Shown here: positions 7,478-11,667 of the stretch, piece after piece | Numbering within the stretch: position 1 is the first letter of the stretch | Layout of the letters: each line of letters opens with the position of its first letter | Assembly (NCBI GenBank): GCA_021814895.1 | Contig: JAKAHN010000011.1 | Span: 1-11,667, forward strand | Reading direction: 5' to 3' | From: a bacterium | Lineage (GTDB): Bacteria; Patescibacteriota; Minisyncoccia; Phycocordibacterales; 2-02-FULL-43-11 | DNA length: 11,667 bases | Notes under the pieces: generated by a model | Database searches by the model: none | What the model was told of the DNA's origin: nothing | The model's input: the letters and a program-made list of their open reading frames with translations, nothing else | Made by a program: the position numbers and the translations under genes

Positions 7478-7680
7478 GCTGTGATGGGTTGTCTCGTTGT
7501 GATTTTAGATATGATGCAGACAGTGACACTATTTACTTTTTAGAAGTGAATACTTCACCAGGACATACTGAAAATAGTATTTGTCCTCAAGAAGCACGGT
7601 CGCTCGGTATGTCGTTCAACGATTTCATTATGAAGCAGATTAATCTGGCTTTAGAGAAGAAACGTTTGGCACAAATGTAG
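7459..7680 (+). pseudogene. C-terminal fragment of a second D-Ala-D-Ala ligase (DdlB-like)
   Basis: A 73-residue frame matches the last part of the Ddl ATP-grasp domain: HKILSCDGLSRCDFRYD, then YFLEVNTSPGHTENSICPQE, then GMSFNDFI. The magnesium ligands are still present (D15, E29 and N31 of this frame), but the N-terminal and central domains are absent, so it cannot be a working ligase alone. The LEVNTSPG and SICPQEAR pattern is of DdlB type and differs from the DdlA-type intact gene upstream. It is therefore not a recent partial duplication of that gene. It overlaps the SHMT-like fragment in a different frame at the junction near 7455-7477. It ends 36 bp before ychF. Confidence 0.8.
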
Positions 7681-7702
7681 GATTGAATTTATTAATTTTT
7701 CT

Positions 7703-7708
7703 GATAAT
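7703..7708 (+). promoter_or_regulatory. Putative -10 box of ychF
   Basis: GATAAT (5 of 6 to TATAAT) ends 8 nt before ATG 7717, the same near-leaderless layout as ddl. TTGAAT at 7683-7688 is a possible -35, but the spacing is short (14 bp). Confidence 0.35.
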
Positions 7709-7716
7709 GTATCAAG

Positions 7717-8715
7717 ATGGCTCTTAGTATCGGTATTGTCGGGTTGCCAAATGTGGGAAAGTCCACTTTGTTTAACACGCTTACAAAAAAAAGCGTGCCG
7801 GCTGAGAATTATCCATTTTGCACCATTGATCCGTCTGTCGGTGTTGTTGCTGTGCCTGACGAGAGACTCGGGAAACTTTCTGAGTTTTCAAAATCGGCAA
7901 AAACAATTCCGGCCGTGGTGGAGTTTGTTGACATTGCCGGTTTGGTAAAAGGCGCGTCTATTGGCGAAGGGCTCGGCAATAAATTTTTGGCGAATATCAG
8001 GGAAGTTGACGCAATTGCCGAAGTAGTCAGGATTTTCAAAGACGATAAGATTATTCACGTTGATAAAGAAATAAGCCCCCTTCGCGACATCGGCGTTATT
8101 AATCTTGAGTTGGTCTTGGCTGATTTTGAAACGGTGACAAAAAGACTTGCTTCAATCAATAAAGATATTAAGGCGCAAAAGAAAGAGGCGATAGCCGAAG
8201 CGGTTATTTTGGAAAAAGTCAAAAAAGTTTTAGATGAAGGAAAATTGGCGAACATCGCGGAAATTCACGAAGAAGAAAAACCGATTTTGAAACAGCTTAA
8301 CCTTCTTACGACCAAACCGATTTTATATGTTTTGAATTTTTCAGAAGCGTCTGAAAATGATGAGGCAGTTTTATCGCAAATTCCAGGACCTTACGTTAAG
8401 ATTGACCCGGTTTTTGAAAAAGGTTTGGATGATTTGATAAAAAAGAGTTACGAGATTTTGAATTTGATGACCTATTTTACGACCGGTGAGGACGAAACCA
8501 GAGCTTGGACGATTAAAAAAAATTCAACGGCGCCTGTCGCAGGTATGGCGATTCATACCGATTTCAGAGACAAATTTATCCGCGCTGAAGTAATTTCTTA
8601 CGACAAATTGTTGGAAGCCGGTTCATACGCTTCTGCTCGCGAGAAGGGCTGGGTTCGAACGGAAGGTAAGGAATATGTCGTTAAAGACGGAGATGTCGTG
8701 GAGTTTAAAATCTAA
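7717..8715 (+). CDS. ychF: Ribosome-associated P-loop NTPase YchF (OLA1 family)
   Basis: Obg-related, translation-associated ATPase/GTPase of the cytoplasm. The protein has 332 residues, slightly shorter than E. coli YchF (363), with the middle coiled-coil region a likely place for the difference. Motifs: Walker A GLPNVGKST (9-17), YPFCTIDPSVGVV (32-44), DIAGLVKGAS (72-81), the YchF-specific replacement of NKxD as NFSE (207-210), and a C-terminal TGS-like domain from about 248. That domain holds FTTGEDETRAWTI, IHTDFRDKFIRAEVISYD and YVVKDGDVVEF. YchF proteins with a non-canonical NxxE motif prefer ATP over GTP, so ATPase activity is likely here as well. ATG 7717 gives MALSIGIVGLPNVGKST, the typical start. 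There is no Shine-Dalgarno; a GATAAT box lies just upstream and a hairpin terminator follows the stop. Confidence 0.96.
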   Translation: MALSIGIVGLPNVGKSTLFNTLTKKSVPAENYPFCTIDPSVGVVAVPDERLGKLSEFSKSAKTIPAVVEFVDIAGLVKGASIGEGLGNKFLANIREVDAIAEVVRIFKDDKIIHVDKEISPLRDIGVINLELVLADFETVTKRLASINKDIKAQKKEAIAEAVILEKVKKVLDEGKLANIAEIHEEEKPILKQLNLLTTKPILYVLNFSEASENDEAVLSQIPGPYVKIDPVFEKGLDDLIKKSYEILNLMTYFTTGEDETRAWTIKKNSTAPVAGMAIHTDFRDKFIRAEVISYDKLLEAGSYASAREKGWVRTEGKEYVVKDGDVVEFKI

Positions 8716-8718
8716 CTT

Positions 8719-8740
8719 ACAGCTTTCAGCTGTCATTTTT
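8719..8740 (+). terminator. Hairpin plus T-run after ychF
   Basis: ACAGCT-TTC-AGCTGT forms a 6-bp stem with a three-base loop (8719-8733), followed after CA by TTTTT at 8736-8740. It begins 4 nt after the ychF stop. The stem is short, so termination strength is uncertain. Confidence 0.55.
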
Positions 8741-8774
8741 AAAATAGAAAGAAAGGGTAATTTAAGTCACAGCC

Positions 8775-8815
8775 TTGAAATTTTCCTTGAAGTCTGACTT
8801 CAAGGAAAATTTCAA
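8775..8815. repeat. 41-nt perfect palindrome between ychF and the DUF5671 gene
   Basis: The left arm 8775-8794 (TTGAAATTTTCCTTGAAGTC) and the right arm 8796-8815 are exact reverse complements around one central T. In RNA it would fold into a very stable hairpin on either strand. It could be a second, bidirectional terminator (TTT after the right arm on plus), a regulatory stem or a dispersed element. It ends 24 bp before the next gene's -10 box. The rest of 8716-8851 contains no gene. Confidence 0.7.
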
Positions 8816-8816
8816 T

Positions 8817-8845
8817 TTCTCAAATATCGCGCAATTTGGTATCAT
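8817..8845 (+). promoter_or_regulatory. Putative promoter of the DUF5671 gene, leaderless
   Basis: TTCTCA (8817-8822, 4 of 6 to TTGACA), a 17-bp spacer, then TATCAT (8840-8845, 5 of 6 to TATAAT). Six bases later comes GTG 8852, so transcription is expected to begin on the start codon. This supports GTG as the true start. Confidence 0.5.
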
Positions 8846-8851
8846 TCAGTT

Positions 8852-9874
8852 GTGACTATTTTAGCATTAGTAATAGCACTACTGGTGATTATTTTTGTAA
8901 TTGCCGTTAGTGTTCATAATAATATGGATATTGAAAATGTTTCGCTTAAGACCAGGACGACACCAAAAGATTTTTTTATAAATCTTGGCGCGATTGTGGC
9001 GCTTTACACGGTTGTTGTCAGCTTGCTTAATCTTTTGTTTACAGTCATAAATGTCGCTTATCCGAAAGTTTCAAGCTATCCGGATTATTATGTCGGGAGT
9101 TCGTCCATTAGTTTTCCTGTAGCCACTTTAATGATTTTCTTTCCAATTTATTTTTTTCTTATGTGGCTTTTGGAAAGAGAATATTCTTCCATGCCCGAAA
9201 AGAAAAATTTGCCTATTCGCCGATGGCTTACATACATCACATTATTTATTGCCGGACTTACTTTGGCAATTGATTTGGTAACGGTTATCTATTATTTCAT
9301 TGACGGTCAAGAATTGACGATAGGTTTTCTTTTGAAAGTTCTTTCGTTATTTGCGGTTATATTTGTTGTGTTTATGTATTATATATCGGACATTCGTGGC
9401 AAACTAACCGCATCGTCTCGCAAGGTTTGGTCCGTGGTGGCTTTGGTAATCATTCTCGCTTCTATTATTTGGGGTTTTTCCGTTCTAGGTTCTCCGCGCA
9501 CCCAAAGACTTATGAGATATGATTCTCAAAAAGTAAGCGACCTTCAAAGTATTCAATATGAAGTTATTAATTATTGGCAAATGAAAGGTAAATTGCCGGC
9601 TAATTTATCAGCAATCAATGACAGTATTTCCGGTTACGTTACCCCGATTGACCCAGATACAAAAGAGGCGTATGTCTATAAAGTGATCGGTGAAAAAACC
9701 TTTCAATTATGCGCCGATTTTAATTTACCGACTGCGGTGAATAAAATAACCGTGAAAATTATGCCTGGAGAAAATTGGATTCATGATAAAGGTCAAGAAT
9801 GTTTTAACAGAACTATTGACGAACAGCTTTACCCACTTAGACCGGACCCAAAAATTTTAACGCCGGTTAGATAA
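8852..9874 (+). CDS. Polytopic membrane protein with DUF5671 core and C-terminal soluble domain
   Basis: A 340-residue protein starting at GTG. Six hydrophobic segments are visible at about residues 2-22, 42-68, 86-107, 125-150, 155-180 and 193-214. Segments 2-5 with their loops fit the DUF5671 family, for example TTPKDFFINLGAIVALYTVV, the RRWLTYITLFIAGL helix and FLLKVLSLFAV. Its function is unknown. After the last helix comes a soluble region of about 125 residues (216-340). DLQSIQYEVINYWQMKGKLP, then TPIDPDTKEAYVYK and FQLCADF, recall the C-terminal domain of type II secretion/pilin-like proteins. That comparison is by eye and tentative. It probably faces the outside if the N-terminus is cytoplasmic and there are six helices, although six helices would return the chain to the starting side, so the first segment might be a cleaved or re-entrant signal. 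No operon partner is evident. Confidence 0.8.
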   Translation: MTILALVIALLVIIFVIAVSVHNNMDIENVSLKTRTTPKDFFINLGAIVALYTVVVSLLNLLFTVINVAYPKVSSYPDYYVGSSSISFPVATLMIFFPIYFFLMWLLEREYSSMPEKKNLPIRRWLTYITLFIAGLTLAIDLVTVIYYFIDGQELTIGFLLKVLSLFAVIFVVFMYYISDIRGKLTASSRKVWSVVALVIILASIIWGFSVLGSPRTQRLMRYDSQKVSDLQSIQYEVINYWQMKGKLPANLSAINDSISGYVTPIDPDTKEAYVYKVIGEKTFQLCADFNLPTAVNKITVKIMPGENWIHDKGQECFNRTIDEQLYPLRPDPKILTPVR

Positions 9875-9896
9875 CTTACAACAAATAACTTACAAC
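9873..9896. repeat. Two AACTTACAAC copies, 14 nt apart, after the DUF5671 gene
   Basis: AACTTACAAC occurs at 9873-9882 and 9887-9896, the first overlapping the stop codon TAA. A shortened form (TAACTTACAGC) also overlaps the ychF stop at 8713, and a tandem version lies inside leuS at 11403-11433. This looks like a small dispersed heptamer-based repeat. Confidence 0.5.
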
Positions 9897-9902
9897 CACG
9901 AA

Positions 9903-10004
9903 ATGAACGAATACGATCATTATAAAATTGAAAAAAGTGGCCCGAACAAATTTTGGTTACAAAACTTGAACGGGCAAGCAGAAAATAGTTATGAAGGATT
10001 ATAA
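9903..10004 (+). CDS. Possible 33-residue ORF overlapping the leuS start
   Basis: ATG 9903 opens a 33-codon frame (MNEYDHYKIEKSGPNKFWLQ, then NLNGQAENSYEGL) that ends at TAA 10002-10004 and overlaps the leuS start by 14 nt in another frame. The composition is protein-like, with several aromatic and charged residues, and it could be a small conserved protein or a truncated remnant of one. It lacks a recognisable domain and a ribosome-binding site. It also contains the hairpin at 9940-9975, so it may instead be untranslated leader of leuS. I cannot decide between these options from sequence alone. Confidence 0.3.
   Translation: MNEYDHYKIEKSGPNKFWLQNLNGQAENSYEGL
9940..9975 (+). other. Imperfect hairpin in the leuS leader
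   Basis: GCCCG (9940-9944) pairs with CGGGC (9971-9975). Inside, CAAATTTTG pairs with CAAAACTTG with one mismatch around a GTTA loop. The structure ends 15 nt before leuS ATG 9991. TATAAA at 9921-9926 could be a -10 that starts the transcript just ahead of it. It may influence leuS translation or be incidental to the small ORF. Confidence 0.35.
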
Positions 10005-11667
10005 CCATAAACAAATCGAAAAGAAGTGGCAAGATATATGGGCAAAAAAGAAGATTTTCTTGGCTGACGATAAATCAAAAAAACCAAAATTTTACGGCCT
10101 AATTGAATTTCCGTATCCTTCGGGCGAAGGTCTTCATGTCGGGCATATTCGTTCTAATACAGCGATGGACGTGATTTCGCGCAAAAGGCGGATGGAAGGC
10201 TTCAATGTTCTTTATCCGATTGGTTGGGACGCTTTTGGCTTGCCTACCGAAAATTATGCTATAAAAACCGGTATTCATCCGACTATTGTCACCAAGAAAA
10301 ACACGGATACCTTCCGCAAACAATTAAAAGAACTCGGTTTTTCTTTTGATTGGTCGCGGGAAATAAATACCACTGACCCGAAATATTATAAATGGACACA
10401 ATGGATTTTTCTGCAATTTCTGAAACATGGACTGGCGTACAAAAAGAAGATGCCAATAAACTGGTGCCCGAAAGACAAAATCGGTCTGGCGAACGAAGAG
10501 GTGGTGGATGGTAAATGCGAGCGTTGTGGTACTCCGGTGGAGAAGAAAGACAAAGAGCAATGGATGCTTGCTATAACGAAATACGCCGATCGGTTGGATA
10601 AAGATTTGGACAGCGTAGATTTTTTGGAAAAAATAAAAATCCAGCAGAGAAATTGGATAGGAAAATCCGATGGAGCTGAGATTGAATTCAAACTGAACAT
10701 ATCAACAAGAGTCTTGCCAAAAAAGATTTTAATTGGCACTAAAAACCCGGCAAAAATAAAAATGGTCAAGGATGCTTTTCCAAAAGCTCTCAATATAGAA
10801 TTTGTTTCACTTGATAATTTTCCGAATATTGACGATTCAAATCTTGTTGAGGGTGATGATTTTCGGGAAAATGCTCGCCGAAAATCCGAGTTTTATTTTA
10901 AAAAAACCGGTTTACCGACGATATCAACCGACCATATTTTGTGGGTTGAAAAATACCAAGAAAATAATGGTTTTATCGTTCACATTAGAAAATTAGCCAA
11001 TCCGAATTCTCCGAGAGCGACAGACCAAGAAGTCGGCGAGTGGGTTGAAAATTTTGTTAAGCAGAACGGCGAGTCAAAATCAGCTTTTCATTATGCCGTG
11101 TCTTTTACCGATAAAGGGGGCACAATTGATTTTGTTACCAAACAAAATGAATATATTTTACAAAGCGAAAAGTCTCCTAAAAAAAATGAGGGGTATGTTT
11201 TTGACAGGTATCTGAAAGATATTGAAACGGGTGAATTAAGAGTTGAACAGCAATTCCAAAAAGGGTTTGGGCGTTTCAACGAATTTGTAAACAATGAATT
11301 TTTACGTCTATTTTCTGAACAAAAAATCAAAGTTTTTACGACTAGGCCGGACACACTCTTCGGAGCGACTTATCTCGTGCTAGCGCCGGAACATCCTTTT
11401 ATAACTCACAACTCACAACTTACAACTAATAACGAAGAAATTACAAAATATATAAAGCAAGCAAAGGAGAAAACAGAAATGGAGCGGACAGAAGAGGAAA
11501 AAGAAAAAACCGGCGTGGAGTTGAAAGGAATAAAAGCTATAAATCCGGCTAACAACGAAGAAATTCCGGTTTGGATTGCCGATTATGTCTTGGCAGATTA
11601 TGGCACGGGTGCCATTATGGCTGTGCCGGCGCACGATGAACGCGATTTTCAATTTGCCAAGAAATAT
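9991..11667 (+). CDS. leuS: Leucyl-tRNA synthetase with a large insertion in the CP1 editing domain (C-terminus beyond the window)
   Basis: Class I synthetase that charges tRNA-Leu. 559 codons are visible and the frame is open to the window end. Order: KQIEKKWQDIWAKKK; the HIGH-type motif HVGH (49-52) in FPYPSGEGLHVGH; GWDAFGLPTENYA (W79 onward); the zinc-ribbon-like NWCPKD and CERCGTPVE; and QQRNWIGKSDGAEIEFKL, ending near residue 235. Ordinary LeuRS then crosses a loop of only a few residues to the threonine-rich editing motif. Here that motif (KIKVFTTRPDTLFGATY) resumes at residue 445, about 200 residues late. CP1 then continues normally: IPVWIADYVLADYGTGAIMAV and the HDERD motif with its editing aspartate. 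Editing residues are therefore present. KMSKS and the anticodon domain lie outside the window. ATG 9991 overlaps the 33-residue ORF by 14 nt. No frameshift or stop interrupts the insertion. Confidence 0.97.
   Translation, partial: MKDYNHKQIEKKWQDIWAKKKIFLADDKSKKPKFYGLIEFPYPSGEGLHVGHIRSNTAMDVISRKRRMEGFNVLYPIGWDAFGLPTENYAIKTGIHPTIVTKKNTDTFRKQLKELGFSFDWSREINTTDPKYYKWTQWIFLQFLKHGLAYKKKMPINWCPKDKIGLANEEVVDGKCERCGTPVEKKDKEQWMLAITKYADRLDKDLDSVDFLEKIKIQQRNWIGKSDGAEIEFKLNISTRVLPKKILIGTKNPAKIKMVKDAFPKALNIEFVSLDNFPNIDDSNLVEGDDFRENARRKSEFYFKKTGLPTISTDHILWVEKYQENNGFIVHIRKLANPNSPRATDQEVGEWVENFVKQNGESKSAFHYAVSFTDKGGTIDFVTKQNEYILQSEKSPKKNEGYVFDRYLKDIETGELRVEQQFQKGFGRFNEFVNNEFLRLFSEQKIKVFTTRPDTLFGATYLVLAPEHPFITHNSQLTTNNEEITKYIKQAKEKTEMERTEEEKEKTGVELKGIKAINPANNEEIPVWIADYVLADYGTGAIMAVPAHDERDFQFAKKY
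10696..11322 (+). other. Ham1/RdgB-like domain inserted in LeuRS CP1 (residues about 236-444)
   Basis: About 209 residues separate the two halves of the CP1 entry in place of a short loop. The insert aligns by eye with the Ham1/RdgB family of non-canonical purine NTP pyrophosphatases (house-cleaning of ITP/XTP). KILIGTKNPAKIK carries T250, N252 and K255, like TGNxxK. IEFVSLDNFP follows, then FRENARRK (E293, N294), like FxENAxxKA. KTGLPTISTDHILWV carries D314 at the second position of DDSG. SAFHYAVSF resembles RFHCVLVYL, and EGYVFDRYL (D405) stands where GGFGYDPIF is expected. Departures are the loss of the first Asp of DDSG (T313), the loss of its Gly, and no clear SHR motif near the end. The fold looks Ham1-like, but whether it hydrolyses nucleotides is uncertain. 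Confidence 0.7.
11403..11433 (+). repeat. Heptamer tandem repeat inside leuS (AACTCAC x2, AACTTAC, AACTAAT)
   Basis: Four consecutive 7-nt units run AACTCAC, AACTCAC, AACTTAC, AACTAAT and end with AAC. They encode a polar linker (THNSQLTTNN) after the editing motif, in a loop region of CP1. The same AACTTACAAC word occurs after the DUF5671 gene, so the linker probably arose from the dispersed repeat. Confidence 0.6.

Noticed and set aside
10386-10793. A 135-codon minus-strand frame opposite leuS
   Set aside because: It lies wholly antisense to conserved LeuRS and insert motifs and shows no recognisable domain; a shadow.
10681-11340. Suspicion that the leuS insertion reflects a frameshift or two separate genes
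   Set aside because: I read every codon from 9991 to the window end in one frame without a stop, and LeuRS motifs continue on both sides in that frame.
1-11667. CRISPR arrays, tRNA or rRNA genes, transposases
   Set aside because: None was seen on either strand. The GGTTCGAA-like word near 8650 is inside ychF coding sequence and has no tRNA arms around it.

Overview
The window looks like a piece of a Patescibacteria/CPR genome, most likely Parcubacteria-like. The signs are low GC (roughly a third to 40% in the lines I counted), tightly packed genes, a DUF5671-type membrane protein, a DUF3160 protein, and start codons placed directly behind -10 boxes with no Shine-Dalgarno sequence. TGA works as a normal stop (ddl, the vanX remnant), so the UGA=Gly code of Gracilibacteria/SR1 does not apply. 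The assignment is inference from gene content, not from a marker phylogeny.

Layout. 1-1175 (minus): N-terminal third of DNA polymerase III alpha (dnaE), with a degenerate PHP domain. 1176-1270: divergent promoter region with one perfect DnaA box. 1271-1588: small single-pass membrane protein. 1742-5727: two-gene unit of a membrane-anchored DUF3160 protein and a membrane-anchored CapA-type metallophosphatase with a C-terminal FG-GAP-like region. 5737-7680: cell-wall-precursor area. It holds a 5'-truncated, GC-rich VanX-type D-Ala-D-Ala dipeptidase remnant, an intact D-Ala-D-Ala ligase (ddl), an N-terminal fragment of a serine hydroxymethyltransferase-like gene, and, joined to it, the C-terminal fragment of a second ligase of a different Ddl type. 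7717-8715: ychF, followed by a terminator-like hairpin and a 41-nt perfect palindrome. 8852-9874: six-helix membrane protein with a DUF5671 core and a soluble tail. 9903-10004: possible tiny ORF overlapping the next start. 9991-end (plus): leucyl-tRNA synthetase (leuS), running off the window.

The most striking observation is in leuS. The CP1 editing domain is interrupted, in frame and with no stop, by about 200 extra residues that resemble a Ham1/RdgB-type (non-canonical purine NTP pyrophosphatase) domain. The domain sits in a loop that is only a few residues long in ordinary LeuRS. On both sides the synthetase continues with its normal motifs, so this is an inserted domain in an otherwise orthodox enzyme.

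The second theme is the ddl neighbourhood, which looks like the worn remains of a larger D-Ala-D-Ala metabolism cassette. The third is a recurring arrangement of -10 boxes 6-9 nt before start codons, which suggests leaderless transcripts.
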